Counted from the stretch's first letter, positions 21,983 to 30,915 are shown. The stretch: 47,690 bases of DNA from Flectobacillus roseus (GCF_030056665.1 NZ_JASHIG010000045.1), one strand, 5' to 3'. Translations and numbers: made by a program. The notes: generated by a model not told the origin, from the sequence alone.

Positions 21983-22000
21983 GGATTGTAAATATAGGAA

Positions 22001-22042
22001 AAAAAATAATTCACATACCGATTGGTATGTGAATTATTTTTT
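22001..22042. promoter_or_regulatory. TetR autoregulatory operator, 19-bp perfect arms
   Basis: Bases 22001-22019 are the exact reverse complement of 22024-22042 around GATT. The core CACATACC/GGTATGTG is shared with 21360-21379. It begins 18 bp before the tetR start. A TATATTTAC motif resembling the -7 element (about 21988-21996, minus strand) lies next to it, so binding would block the promoter. Confidence 0.88.
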
Positions 22043-22270
22043 CGGGTTAAAGAAAATTAACTTGTTCTAACCTAAAATCTTATGGATACAACTTTTAAAA
22101 AATGCTTATTTCAATGTTATTTCTAGAGTAAGAATCAAGCGAAGCAGAAAATGAAATTCCTCTGGTAAAAAATAAGTCTACAAATCACATTTTTTTGCAA
22201 TAAAAGTGCCTCATTCTTTGTTCTAATGAAGTAATAAAACATAATCCTCAACAACTTATACATATATTTT

Positions 22271-22528
22271 ATGAAAGATACCGTCTTTGCTAACTGGACT
22301 TTATCTAAACTTTTGAGCAAAAAACAATCTCTAAAGTTTTATGTTAACACTTTTTTTGTATTTCAAATTACATTGGTGCTTACTTCGGTGTATCTTATCT
22401 CCACCATCAACAAGCCAGCCTTATTGGCTCTCTTAATTTTGTTGAACGTGGGAGTACAGCTATATCGTAACAAACATAGGTTACAATTAAAAATGGTAGA
22501 GCAGGAGATTTATTCAAGAAGGAAATAA
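22271..22528 (+). CDS. Small membrane protein, 85 residues
   Basis: Not recognised as a named family. Two hydrophobic stretches, about residues 24-43 (YVNTFFVFQITLVLTSVYLI) and 48-62 (PALLALLILLNVGVQ), predict two membrane helices, with a basic C-terminal tail (KHRLQLKMVEQEIYSRRK) in the cytosol. It lies 228 bp past the TetR operator and is followed by a strong terminator at 22569, which supports a real transcript. The role is unknown. Confidence 0.6.
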   Translation: MKDTVFANWTLSKLLSKKQSLKFYVNTFFVFQITLVLTSVYLISTINKPALLALLILLNVGVQLYRNKHRLQLKMVEQEIYSRRK

Positions 22529-22568
22529 TAATTGCCTGATCAGGTATTCGGCAAACTATTTCTAATGA

Positions 22569-22612
22569 ATCAAAAAAGCGGTCGAAAATTATTTTTCGAC
22601 CGCTTTTTTGAT
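22569..22612. terminator. Bidirectional terminator, conserved GCGGTCGAAAA stem
   Basis: ATCAAAAAAGCGGTCGAAAA (22569-22588) pairs exactly with 22593-22612. It is the same stem family as 3579-3630 and is followed by the GACGCAAT palindrome at 22623. It sits between convergent genes. Confidence 0.9.
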
Positions 22613-22622
22613 GCTACGATAA

Positions 22623-22690
22623 AGACGCAATCATTGCGTCTCTACCAATGGAATACAAATTTTTACTCAATTCACTCAATGAAGAAAGAT
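22623..22690 (-). repeat. Composite 3' repeat: GACGCAATCATTGCGTC palindrome plus GAGTGAATTGAGT
   Basis: The palindrome with TCTAC (22623-22644) is followed by GGAATACAAATTTTTACTCAATTCACTC. Read on the minus strand this is the same order as at 3735-3579: GAGTGAATTGAGT, AAATTTGTATTC, GTAGAGACGC palindrome, hairpin. Confidence 0.7.
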
Positions 22691-22734
22691 TTATTTTGAA
22701 AAAATGGTGCCTTCGCAATGACTAAACTTCATAT

Positions 22735-24963
22735 TTATTCTCCTAACAAAGCCACCGCTTTATCAATTTGGTCGCAGTATTTGTTTAGTACTGAGGACAC
22801 AATCTCAATGCCTTTTTCTGCTTCTTTCCATTTTCTTTGTTCAATAGACTCACGTACCGAAGGAATTGTTTTTACTCCATATCCCGTAAAAAATCCTGGC
22901 GCATAAATTTGGTGTTTATACCACGGACGATTCGGTAAACCTTCAGGTAAAGTCAAGGTTCTTTCTATCGTATAGAGAAGTTGGTTCAGTGCCTCAAGTT
23001 TTGCTGGCGCTAATTTATTGCTGTTTTTTACCGCTGAAGCGTAAGTATTAGCACTTTTGTTGAGACGATTCAAACTATTTTCGAGCGGTGCAAAATTGAT
23101 ATAAGGAACCTCATCATAAGTTTTTACCATAATTGGTTCGTTCGGGTCAGCGGCTGCCGCAAAATGTCCTTCTTTTACCAGACGATTATTCTCTTCGGTT
23201 TTACTACGAATATTTTCTAATAAAGCCTTTACCTCAGTGCCGTAGTTTTGAAGAGTATTCGAAAAGTTTTGGAACTCAAAAGGCAGAACATCGGCATTTG
23301 CCAAACGCAACACGGTTCTTCCCATGGTTTTTGCCAACGTAACCCCATAAGCAAAATCTGGGTCTTTGAAACGAGTGTAATGGTCAAACGAATCATAAAT
23401 TGAGTGGTATTCACCTCCTTCATCTTCGCCACCATAACCCACATTCATAGCAGATACGCCTAAATGTTGTAAAAATGGTGTGAAATCCGAACCTGAACCC
23501 AAGGCACCAATCCGAATATCTCCGCGACTCAAGGCTTCTTTTTTACTTTCGCCCGACCCATTTACCAAAATATACGAACGTAAGCGGTCATAAACACTGA
23601 TATTTTTTTGTGGGTCGATGACATCTCGGCTTACTTGATTAAAGAATTTTTCTAGGGTATGAGAGCCTCCTGCCGAAAGAAAACCTCGTCCGTTGCCATC
23701 AGAGTTGAGATAGGCTACTGCTTTTTTCTGTAATTCTGCACGATTGGCCTCAGCCCATTCGGTTGAGCCTAACAAACCTGGCTCTTCACCGTCCCAAGCA
23801 CAAAATACTAGGGTTCTTTTCGGTTTCCAGCCTGTTTTAGCCAATTCTCCAATAGCACGAGCTTCTTCCATAACGGCTACCATACCACTCAAAGGGTCGG
23901 CCGCGCCAAATACCCAAGCATCATGGTGATTGCCTCTAAGAATCCACTGGTCAGGAAATTCCGAACCTTTCATGACGGCAATAACATTAAACAAAGGCTC
24001 TACTTTAAAGTCAAATTGTAACTTCAAATGTACTTTTGCTGCACCCGGACCCACATGATAGGCAATAGGTAAGCCCCCTCTCCACGATTCTGGTGCTATT
24101 CTTCCATCCAGTGCTTTGAGTAATGGCAAGGCATCGCCATAAGAAATAGGCAATACGGGAATTGTCATGATGGTTGTGGCGTCTTTTATGTCTAATCGTT
24201 TGGCATCTTTTGTATCTCCATAACCTGGTGTTAATGGATCGCCAGGCGCCACAGGCAGGTCTAATACCGAACCACGTTGTGCACCAGCTTCTGGTCTGAA
24301 GGGACCTTTTGGATATACATCACCCTGACCATAACCATCGTCTTTTGGGTCGGAGTAAATGATACATCCCACAGCGCCTTTTTCGGCAGCTAATTTAGGT
24401 TTTAAGCCACGCCAAGAACCGCCATAGCGTACAATTACAATTTTTCCTTTGACATTCACCCCCATTTTTTCCAGTACTTCATAATCATCAGGACGACCAA
24501 AATTGACATAAACTAACTCCGCCGTAACGTCTCCGTCTGCCGAAAAGCAATTGTAGGTTGGCAAATGATCTTTGAGCTGGTTGGAAGTACCATCTTCTTT
24601 GAGCATAGGTTCGACCAAACTGGCTTTGAAAATCGTAGGACTTACCAAACTCACCTCACGAACTTTGGGTGTTGGAAAAAGCGTGTACAAGGTGTCGATA
24701 CGAGCCTCAAATCCCCATGATTTAAACAAATCACGCATATATACGGCATTGGCACGGTTGTGTGGCGAGCCTACGTAATGAGGTTTTGAACTCATATACT
24801 TCATCCAAGTACGTAGGTTTTGGGCATTGAGTTGAGCGTCAAACTTAGCTTCTAATTCTTTTTCAGTAGAAGTTCCTTTTTCAGAAAACCCTAAAAAATT
24901 TTGAGCTGACGAGGTAAGTTGTCCAAGGCACAAAAAGCCTAGGAGTGTAATCAGTTTTTTCAT
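22735..24963 (-). CDS. M28 family metallopeptidase, glutamate-carboxypeptidase-II-like
   Basis: Exported zinc peptidase of 742 residues. A signal peptide (MKKLITLLGFLCLGQLTSSAQ) leads. A PA-type insert lies at about 120-300 (FGRPDDYEVLEKMGVNVKGK). The M28 catalytic domain has the zinc ligands: His-Asp in GNHHDAWVFGAADPLSG, Glu-Glu in CAWDGEEPGLLGS, Asp in YLNSDGNGRG, His in GEYHSIYDSFDHY. The C-terminal helical part resembles the transferrin-receptor-like dimerisation domain. This layout matches bacterial homologues of PSMA. It probably trims C-terminal residues from peptides in the periplasm. Confidence 0.92.
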   Translation of the reverse strand: MKKLITLLGFLCLGQLTSSAQNFLGFSEKGTSTEKELEAKFDAQLNAQNLRTWMKYMSSKPHYVGSPHNRANAVYMRDLFKSWGFEARIDTLYTLFPTPKVREVSLVSPTIFKASLVEPMLKEDGTSNQLKDHLPTYNCFSADGDVTAELVYVNFGRPDDYEVLEKMGVNVKGKIVIVRYGGSWRGLKPKLAAEKGAVGCIIYSDPKDDGYGQGDVYPKGPFRPEAGAQRGSVLDLPVAPGDPLTPGYGDTKDAKRLDIKDATTIMTIPVLPISYGDALPLLKALDGRIAPESWRGGLPIAYHVGPGAAKVHLKLQFDFKVEPLFNVIAVMKGSEFPDQWILRGNHHDAWVFGAADPLSGMVAVMEEARAIGELAKTGWKPKRTLVFCAWDGEEPGLLGSTEWAEANRAELQKKAVAYLNSDGNGRGFLSAGGSHTLEKFFNQVSRDVIDPQKNISVYDRLRSYILVNGSGESKKEALSRGDIRIGALGSGSDFTPFLQHLGVSAMNVGYGGEDEGGEYHSIYDSFDHYTRFKDPDFAYGVTLAKTMGRTVLRLANADVLPFEFQNFSNTLQNYGTEVKALLENIRSKTEENNRLVKEGHFAAAADPNEPIMVKTYDEVPYINFAPLENSLNRLNKSANTYASAVKNSNKLAPAKLEALNQLLYTIERTLTLPEGLPNRPWYKHQIYAPGFFTGYGVKTIPSVRESIEQRKWKEAEKGIEIVSSVLNKYCDQIDKAVALLGE

Positions 24964-25195
24964 AATAAGTTACGATGAAGAAAAGTGAACATAATCGCCG
25001 AAGATTAAGTCAAATTCGGTATTAGTAAAGATAAGAAGTTTATCGATTAGCAAAAGGATTAAATACCCTAAAGTTCAGAAAGAGGAAAAATTAGTAACGG
25101 GTTATGCCGATAATCACTTTTTCAATGTACTAGCAGCCATATTTTTTATAACTTGAAGGTCATTAAATCACGACTAAACTAAATCACGTATCACC

Positions 25196-25441
25196 ATGAA
25201 AAAAGAAAGCTTTACAGACTTGTCACTTGAAGAGCTGCAATCCAAAGAAAAGACGTATAAGACCGCATTTTTGACTTCACTTATTCTACAGATACTTTTA
25301 GGAGTATTAACCATTTATTTAGCCATTGTAAAAAAGCAATTTGCGTTTATTGCCATCTCTTCTGGCGTTTTGCCATCCTTGATTTTTATGTATCAAAACC
25401 TGAAAAAAGTTCGGGAACAAATAACTAAACGTGTTCAATAA
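25196..25441 (+). CDS. Small two-helix membrane protein, 81 residues
   Basis: The N terminus MKKESFTDLSLEELQSKEK is hydrophilic. Two membrane helices follow, at about 27-44 (FLTSLILQILLGVLTIYL) and 50-66. The pattern matches a small Bacteroidota family sometimes labelled redox-active disulfide protein 2, although no cysteine is present here, so that name would mislead. The last base of its TAA stop is the A of the next gene's ATG (TAATG), so the two are translationally coupled. Confidence 0.75.
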   Translation: MKKESFTDLSLEELQSKEKTYKTAFLTSLILQILLGVLTIYLAIVKKQFAFIAISSGVLPSLIFMYQNLKKVREQITKRVQ

Positions 25442-25974
25442 TGTTCAAAAATTTAGGATTTCAAGAATATCTCTCGATTGGGTATCTTTATTTATTGATT
25501 CTCGGCGTGGTCAGCGAATCTATTTTCTATAGAATGTTGGGCATCAATATCCTCCATTTCGCTTCACTTTCTGATATTCTCACTGCTCCATTGACATTGC
25601 TAGTAAGTCATTGGATGATTCCTGCTAGTATTGTAGGAATGATTTTAGTTTTGTTTTTACTAACTAAGCTCAGTGAAAAGTTTAATGCAAAGCATAATAA
25701 GGAGCAGTCTGTCAACCTCCTAGTATTGTGCTCAGCATTTATCTTCTTTGGTTTCTTCATCGGGATAGAACTAGGAAGAGGAACTAAACAAAAAAGTTTA
25801 ATCGCTGAAGGAAAAAACCAGCCAAACTATCTTATCACTTTCGATGATGGACAAGCCCAAAAGGTGAAAGTGATAGGACAAAATTCTACTTATCTATTTT
25901 ATGTTCCTGAAAATGGTAAAAAGCTTATTATTACTTTAATTGATGGGAATGTGAAAAAAATGGAGGTTTTGTAG
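25441..25974 (+). CDS. Membrane protein with C-terminal soluble domain, 177 residues
   Basis: No family recognised. Three probable helices (about 12-30, 52-77 and 91-108) are followed by a soluble beta-rich domain (PNYLITFDDGQAQKVKVIGQ, STYLFYVPENGKKLIITL) that probably sits on one side of the membrane. The start overlaps the previous stop by one base, so both proteins are probably made together and may interact. A hairpin terminator follows at 26117. Confidence 0.75.
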   Translation: MFKNLGFQEYLSIGYLYLLILGVVSESIFYRMLGINILHFASLSDILTAPLTLLVSHWMIPASIVGMILVLFLLTKLSEKFNAKHNKEQSVNLLVLCSAFIFFGFFIGIELGRGTKQKSLIAEGKNQPNYLITFDDGQAQKVKVIGQNSTYLFYVPENGKKLIITLIDGNVKKMEVL

Positions 25975-26116
25975 AAAGAATCTCTCAAAGAATCTAATTA
26001 TGTATTGTGAGTGAAAGGTGGATCAGTTATTTGAATATATTCATAACATGTAGTCATTATAACATTTTTTAACAGATAAACACCAAAATAAAGCATTCGT
26101 CCATTCGTTGCATCAA

Positions 26117-26150
26117 ATAGCTAGGTTTGTTTTTTTATGAATCTAGCTAT
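26117..26150 (+). terminator. Terminator after the coupled membrane gene pair
   Basis: ATAGCTAG (26117-26124) pairs with CTAGCTAT (26143-26150), followed by TGTTTTTTAG. Confidence 0.75.
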
Positions 26151-26184
26151 TGTTTTTTAGTTTCAACCTAAATTTTAATAGCTC

Positions 26185-26943
26185 GTGAAGAAAAATTTTA
26201 TGTTCGCCTCCTGTTTACTTTTTGTTTGTACTGCACCTGTAGTTGCACAAGATACGCTTGAAGGTCAAGTTCAAACAGTGCAGCTCTCTACCACTGAAAC
26301 AAAAGTCTCTACGGAACATTTTCCTAATATTTCTAATGATTATGAGTCGAATAGACCGACAAGGAGTCTACCAAGTTATCATATCCCCACCGAAAGAAAA
26401 CGGATTCAAATGCTTGTAAAGGCAGAGTATAATACTTATGGCTATAAAACCTACAGAGTCGCAGATAACGAGAAAATGTTTCAAAAGTCAGCTTTATCCA
26501 ATATGTCGTTAGGAGCAGGGGTGCTCTGGGAACCCAAAGGTTTTAATCGAAAGCTAGGCGTAGAGATTGATGCCGCTTTTGCAAGCTATGAAGAACTTGC
26601 ACAAATGAACGCGGGGTTTTTACCAGCGAAAAATGTGACTGCGTTAAGTTTTGCGCTTTTACCTCAATACGTTTTTTACCAAAACGAATCAGAAACAGTG
26701 GCTTTATTTATGCAAGCTGGACCAACTTTTGAAAAAGTTATAAGTGAAAGTACCCCAATGAAAACATATGGCTATTATGATGACATATTTGGATACAAAG
26801 TAAGTTTAGGAACAAGATTTGGCAGGTTATTCACTACTGTAAACTTCTCTCAAAATGATTCAGGGAGAACATCATGGAGTAATTTTGTAAAAGCTCGCAT
26901 TACAAAAGTTGGTTTGTCGTTGGGGTATAATTTGAGTAAGTAA
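26185..26943 (+). CDS. Exported protein, probable outer-membrane beta-barrel
   Basis: 252 residues from a GTG start at 26185, which gives a good signal peptide (KKNFMFASCLLFVCTAPVVAQ). A low-complexity region follows (about 25-75). From residue 80 on, alternating aromatic strands such as QMLVKAEYNTYGYKTYRV, LGAGVLWEPK, KLGVEIDAAFASYEEL and KVSLGTRFGRLFTTVNFSQ appear, and the last strand VGLSLGYNLSK is typical of porin-like barrels. The function is unknown. A shared bidirectional terminator follows. Confidence 0.7.
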   Translation: MKKNFMFASCLLFVCTAPVVAQDTLEGQVQTVQLSTTETKVSTEHFPNISNDYESNRPTRSLPSYHIPTERKRIQMLVKAEYNTYGYKTYRVADNEKMFQKSALSNMSLGAGVLWEPKGFNRKLGVEIDAAFASYEELAQMNAGFLPAKNVTALSFALLPQYVFYQNESETVALFMQAGPTFEKVISESTPMKTYGYYDDIFGYKVSLGTRFGRLFTTVNFSQNDSGRTSWSNFVKARITKVGLSLGYNLSK

Positions 26944-26947
26944 TAAA

Positions 26948-26989
26948 AACAAAAAAGCGAGCGTCTCGAAAAACGCTCGCTTTTTTGTT
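26948..26989. terminator. Bidirectional terminator with 17-bp arms
   Basis: AACAAAAAAGCGAGCGT (26948-26964) pairs exactly with ACGCTCGCTTTTTTGTT (26973-26989). It lies between the convergent barrel gene and the DUF1080 gene. Confidence 0.92.
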
Positions 26990-27003
26990 AGAATCCTTAA
27001 ATC

Positions 27004-27765
27004 TTACAATTCTCTAATCCAAACATTTCTGAAACTTACTGCATTTCCGTGGTCTTGCAATGAGATTGGGCCTTTTGGACCGTGTACAGGATTGGTTGGC
27101 TGACCAATATAGTTGGTTACACCTTGAATTTTTGTATGATTTTGTACGATAATGCCATTGTGAATTACTGTCACATATCCCGGCGTTTCGATACCACCAT
27201 TTACTGTAAAGCGAGGTGCTGTATAGATAATGTCGTATGTGTTCCAATCGCCTTGTTTCGCTGTAGCATTTACCATTGGAGGTGTTTGCTTATAAATCGA
27301 ACCAGCTTGTCCGTTGCGATACGTTCTGTTTTTGTACGAATTTAATACTTGTACTTCGTAAATGCCGTGGAAGAATACACCGCTGTTGCCACGTCCTTGG
27401 CTTTTTACATTTTCAGGTTCTTCAGGAGAACGCCATTCAATATGTAATTGACAATCGCCAAAATGTTTTTTAGTTGAGATATTTCCAGCGCCTTTAACGA
27501 CTGTAAAAACACCGTCTTTTACTTCCCATTTAGCAGCACTACCATCTTTGACAGATTCCCACTGGTCAAGATTTTTACCATCGAATAACACAATGGCATC
27601 TGAAGGAATTGCTCCTGGGGTTACAACGCGAACTTCTGGGTCCCAATATTCAGTGGCGTCTGGTTTTTCAGGATTTTTTTCTACAAAACGGAAATCCTGT
27701 GCTTGAACTTTTAAGCCCAAAAGACAAACTGCGGCACTTAAAATTACCTTCTTCTTGATTTTCAT
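27004..27765 (-). CDS. DUF1080 domain protein (3-keto-disaccharide hydrolase family)
   Basis: 253-residue exported protein with signal peptide MKIKKKVILSAAVCLLGLKVQAQ. The domain begins AIVLFDGKNLDQWESVKDG and contains QLHIEWRSPEEP, GRGNSGVFFHGIYEVQVL and the C-terminal LQDHGNAVSFRNVWIREL, which are hallmark segments of the jelly-roll DUF1080 family. Members act on 3-keto-glycosides or bind sugars in the periplasm. No partner dehydrogenase is nearby, so the substrate is open. Confidence 0.92.
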   Translation of the reverse strand: MKIKKKVILSAAVCLLGLKVQAQDFRFVEKNPEKPDATEYWDPEVRVVTPGAIPSDAIVLFDGKNLDQWESVKDGSAAKWEVKDGVFTVVKGAGNISTKKHFGDCQLHIEWRSPEEPENVKSQGRGNSGVFFHGIYEVQVLNSYKNRTYRNGQAGSIYKQTPPMVNATAKQGDWNTYDIIYTAPRFTVNGGIETPGYVTVIHNGIIVQNHTKIQGVTNYIGQPTNPVHGPKGPISLQDHGNAVSFRNVWIREL

Positions 27766-27817
27766 TGGAAAAATTGTTTAAGTTTAAATTTTAAATACAG
27801 TAAAACAATTCTACAAC

Positions 27818-27833
27818 TTTGGATGTATCCAAA
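27818..27833. promoter_or_regulatory. TTTGGAT-GT-ATCCAAA palindrome in a divergent gap
   Basis: This is a perfect 7-2-7 palindrome between the divergent DUF1080 gene and the 27942 gene. It could be an operator, but only one copy was seen and no regulator is adjacent. Confidence 0.35.
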
Positions 27834-27941
27834 TTAGGAGTTTTGCCCTACTGTAATTCGGGAATAGTTATTGATTATAAAAATAGTTTTAAGTTTACCG
27901 AAATAAACTGTCTGTAAATTTAACAGCAAACTTAAATAAAT

Positions 27942-28472
27942 ATGAAAAATGCCCAAATTAATTGGATTAAATTCTATATCCTATCAGGGTTTATACTTAT
28001 CTCTCATACTTTTTTTGGACAAAATACAGCTTTTCGCTATCTTGATGTAAATACATTATGTAAGGACAAACGTGTTTTGGCACTTCGAAATGAATTGCCC
28101 AAAGGTTGGCGTTTCAGAACCAATGGCTCAAATTTTTACATCGAACGCATTGATGATGTATATTTGCCCAAAGAGGCTCTCAAAAGCATAGAAATGAAGA
28201 CTCAGCCTGTTGAGAAATATCTAAACGGGAAAAAAATATTACTTTTCAAGACTAAGGCTTACTTTTTGATGAGTGTTGAGAAAAAGATTCCTACCAAGCT
28301 CAATAATAAACAAAAGTCGATTATGAAGGCGGTTTATGAATCTGATTTTTATACATTTTTCTTGTGGCAGAAACACGGATATACTTATGCCAAGACTATT
28401 TTGCCTCAAAATCTTTATGAAGAATTTAGAGAAGTAGAGAAATTGCTGGCAAATTATTGGCTTTCCGAATAG
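27942..28472 (+). CDS. Putative exported protein, 176 residues, unrecognised
   Basis: The N terminus (NWIKFYILSGFILISHTFFGQ) is a plausible signal peptide, cleaving after FGQ. The rest is basic and mixed, with RNELPKGWRFRTNGSNFYIERIDD near residue 50 and a helical C terminus (NLYEEFREVEKLLANYWLSE). No family or catalytic motif is recognised. It is transcribed away from the DUF1080 gene. Confidence 0.65.
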   Translation: MKNAQINWIKFYILSGFILISHTFFGQNTAFRYLDVNTLCKDKRVLALRNELPKGWRFRTNGSNFYIERIDDVYLPKEALKSIEMKTQPVEKYLNGKKILLFKTKAYFLMSVEKKIPTKLNNKQKSIMKAVYESDFYTFFLWQKHGYTYAKTILPQNLYEEFREVEKLLANYWLSE

Positions 28473-28588
28473 CCAGAGTGGCATCAAGGGTCAAATAGCT
28501 TTTAGTAATTAGTTATTTCAAAAATTGTTACTAGTGCCTCGTGCCAAACTAACACATCCTTTTAACCCAAATACTTTTACAATACGAA

Positions 28589-29065
28589 ATGAGACCAAAA
28601 ATTGCAAAAAAAGCACCAGGAGAAAGATTAGTAAAGCGTATGCCATTGCGTACCAAGTGGATTTTGTGCGCTGCTGCTGGTATTTTATTATTTGGATTTG
28701 GCCTTTCTGTGGTTACTACCGCTGCGTTCAAAAAAGGCATGAACGAGGCCTTTTATATATGGTTCTTGCTGGGCTTGTATGGATTAATCCTAACAAGTTT
28801 GGGATTGGTATGCCTTGGTCAAGCTGTTCGCTTTAGATTGTTGATGGACATCAATAAGAAAATGAATAAGCAAGAAAAAGAGCTAGCTAAGCAAATTAAG
28901 AAACTAAATCACTTGGGTGAGGTACTTAGAAATAAGGAAGATAAAAAGGTGGAAAAGAAAGAAGAAAAAAAGGACGATAGAAAAGGGAAGCCCAATCAAA
29001 GAAAAGTAAACGAAAAACCAAAGGTAGAAAAACAAGAAAACCCCGCCACTACCGACGAGGTTTAA
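28589..29065 (+). CDS. Membrane protein with lysine-rich C-terminal tail, 158 residues
   Basis: The basic N terminus is followed by two helices, about 25-47 (WILCAAAGILLFGFGLSVV) and 58-82 (AFYIWFLLGLYGLILTSLGLVCLG). A long charged tail (about 95-158) is dominated by lysine and glutamate (KKVEKKEEKKDDRKGK). The tail is probably cytosolic and unstructured or coiled. No family recognised. The gene ends 24 bp from the convergent 51-residue gene. Confidence 0.7.
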   Translation: MRPKIAKKAPGERLVKRMPLRTKWILCAAAGILLFGFGLSVVTTAAFKKGMNEAFYIWFLLGLYGLILTSLGLVCLGQAVRFRLLMDINKKMNKQEKELAKQIKKLNHLGEVLRNKEDKKVEKKEEKKDDRKGKPNQRKVNEKPKVEKQENPATTDEV

Positions 29066-29089
29066 ATCTCTTAGAAGAAATTTCGAAAA

Positions 29090-29245
29090 TTACTTCGCAG
29101 CCTTCGCAGCAAATTCAGCTTTGATAGCTTCGATATCAATCAACTTGATTTCTGGCTTCAAACGCAAACGCTTAATTGCTTCGACTTTGTTTGTAGCTAT
29201 AGCCTTATTTCTTCTGTCTTTTCTTTTTAGTCTTGTAACGGCCAT
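29090..29245 (-). CDS. Small basic protein, 51 residues
   Basis: The frame reads MAVTRLKRKDRRNKAIATNK and continues with VEAIKRLRLKPEIKLIDIEA and IKAEFAAKAAK to a TAA stop. The strongly basic N terminus resembles small ribosome-associated proteins of Bacteroidota, but I cannot name it. A perfect promoter motif TAATTTTG (29272-29279, minus strand) lies 26 bp before the ATG, which argues strongly for a real gene despite the small size. Confidence 0.75.
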   Translation of the reverse strand: MAVTRLKRKDRRNKAIATNKVEAIKRLRLKPEIKLIDIEAIKAEFAAKAAK

Positions 29246-29550
29246 TGTAAACAGATTTTTTGTTTGAGGTGCAAAATTACAGAATTAAACATTCTTATCC
29301 AACACAATATTGGATATTCCTTTGAGAAATACCCTGAAATATAGAGATTTTCGGATATTAAAACCCTTTAGGCTTCCAAAAACCTAAAGGGTTTGTTATT
29401 TTTGCAGACATTTTAAAAAAGAGTAGGAAACCCATAAGTCAAGTTTGAATCTCAAAAATGCCATAAATGATGTGATTCGGTATTTTTATTATGGCTCGTC
29501 TTAACAAGCTTCTACTTTTTTAGAGTTAATCAAATTACTAATTCAGAATC
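29246..29550. other. Divergent gap before hisS: hairpin and promoter
   Basis: The 305 bp hold the minus-strand promoter above, a 12-bp perfect stem (AAACCCTTTAGG 29361-29372 with CCTAAAGGGTTT 29383-29394) and, directly after it, TATTTTTG at 29397-29404 on the plus strand, a candidate hisS -7 element. A weaker pairing GCCATAA/TTATGGC (about 29460-29496) lies in the presumed leader. No gene seen. Confidence 0.5.
29272..29279 (-). promoter_or_regulatory. Bacteroidota -7 element for the 51-residue gene
   Basis: It reads TAATTTTG (then C) on the minus strand, with a leader of about 20 nt. Confidence 0.7.
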
Positions 29551-30915
29551 ATGAGTAGCAAACCATCATTAGCAAGAGGAACTAGAGATTTTGGCCCAGA
29601 GAAAATGGTCAAAAGAAATTATATTTTTGACACAATCAAGGCCGTTTTTCAAAGATTTGGCTTCCAACCATTGGAAACTCCTTCGATGGAAAACCTCTCG
29701 GTTTTGATGGGTAAATACGGAGATGAAGGTGACCAACTTTTATTTAAAATCTTGAATTCTGGAAACTTTTCTGAGAAAATCTCACAAACAGATTTGGATG
29801 AAGGGTATAAAAAATTAACGACCAAAATTTCGGAAAAAGGCTTACGCTACGACTTGACTGTGCCTTTTGCAAGGTACGTCGTGATGAATCGAAATGAATT
29901 GCCTCTTCCTTTCAAAAGATACCAAATCCAACCTGTTTGGCGTGCTGATCGTCCTCAAAAAGGTCGCTATCGTGAATTTTACCAATGTGATGCCGATGTA
30001 GTAGGTACGGATTCTTTGATTTGTGAAGCCGAAATCGTGATGATGATTCAGGAAGTAATGCAAAGTTTGAATATCAACTTTAACCTGAAAATTAATAACC
30101 GTAAAATCCTTTCTGGTTTGTCAGAAGCCATTGGTGCTGCGGGTCAAGAAGCCGCTTTGGCTGTAGCAATTGACAAATTAGATAAAATTGGTCAAGAAAA
30201 AGTGATGGAAGAATTAGCAGAGAGAGGCTTTTCTGAGGAGGCTTTGGCTAATTTGACTCCTGTTTTCTCTATCACAGGTTCAAACCAAGAGAAGTTTACG
30301 AAGCTGGAGGAATTACTTCAAACGTCGGAAGTTGGTAAAAAAGGGATTGAAGAACTTCGTGAAATGTGGAATTACATGACAGCCTTTGGCGTGACAGACG
30401 AAAATATTGAATTAGATATTACGCTTGCTCGTGGTTTGTCATATTACACTGGTGCGATTTTCGAAGTAAAGGCATTGGATGTCCAAATTGGCTCTATCAC
30501 AGGTGGTGGTCGTTATGATAACTTAACTGGTACTTTTGGGGTTCCAGGATTGTCGGGTGTTGGTATTTCTTTTGGAGTTGACCGTATTTATGATGTGTTA
30601 GAGGAGCTTAATTTATTCCCTAATAATCAAGCGGTAACCACCAAGTTATTGTTCTGTCATTTCGGAAAAGAAGAACAAAACTATGCTTTACCATTGCTTC
30701 GTGCGGCACGAGAAAAAGGTATCAATGCAGAGGTTTTTCCAGACAATGCCAAAATCAAAAAACAATTGGATTACGCAGACCGTAAAAAGATTCCATTTGT
30801 CGTAATTATTGGTTCTGATGAATTGCAATCAGGTTTGTTGACCTTAAAGGATATGACTTCTGGCGAACAGTTCAAACTTTCGATAGACGATATTTTTGCA
30901 AAAATTACAGAATAA
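29551..30915 (+). CDS. hisS: Histidine-tRNA ligase
   Basis: Class II aminoacyl-tRNA synthetase charging tRNA-His. The 454 residues are full length. Seen are motif 1 region KPSLARGTRDFGPEKMVKR, motif 2 RYQIQPVWRADRPQKGRYREFYQCD, the histidine-specific LDITLARGLSYYTGAIFEV, motif 3 VGISFGVDRIYDVL, and the C-terminal anticodon-binding domain from about residue 365. The start ATG is at 29551. A terminator follows at 30942. Confidence 0.97.
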   Translation: MSSKPSLARGTRDFGPEKMVKRNYIFDTIKAVFQRFGFQPLETPSMENLSVLMGKYGDEGDQLLFKILNSGNFSEKISQTDLDEGYKKLTTKISEKGLRYDLTVPFARYVVMNRNELPLPFKRYQIQPVWRADRPQKGRYREFYQCDADVVGTDSLICEAEIVMMIQEVMQSLNINFNLKINNRKILSGLSEAIGAAGQEAALAVAIDKLDKIGQEKVMEELAERGFSEEALANLTPVFSITGSNQEKFTKLEELLQTSEVGKKGIEELREMWNYMTAFGVTDENIELDITLARGLSYYTGAIFEVKALDVQIGSITGGGRYDNLTGTFGVPGLSGVGISFGVDRIYDVLEELNLFPNNQAVTTKLLFCHFGKEEQNYALPLLRAAREKGINAEVFPDNAKIKKQLDYADRKKIPFVVIIGSDELQSGLLTLKDMTSGEQFKLSIDDIFAKITE

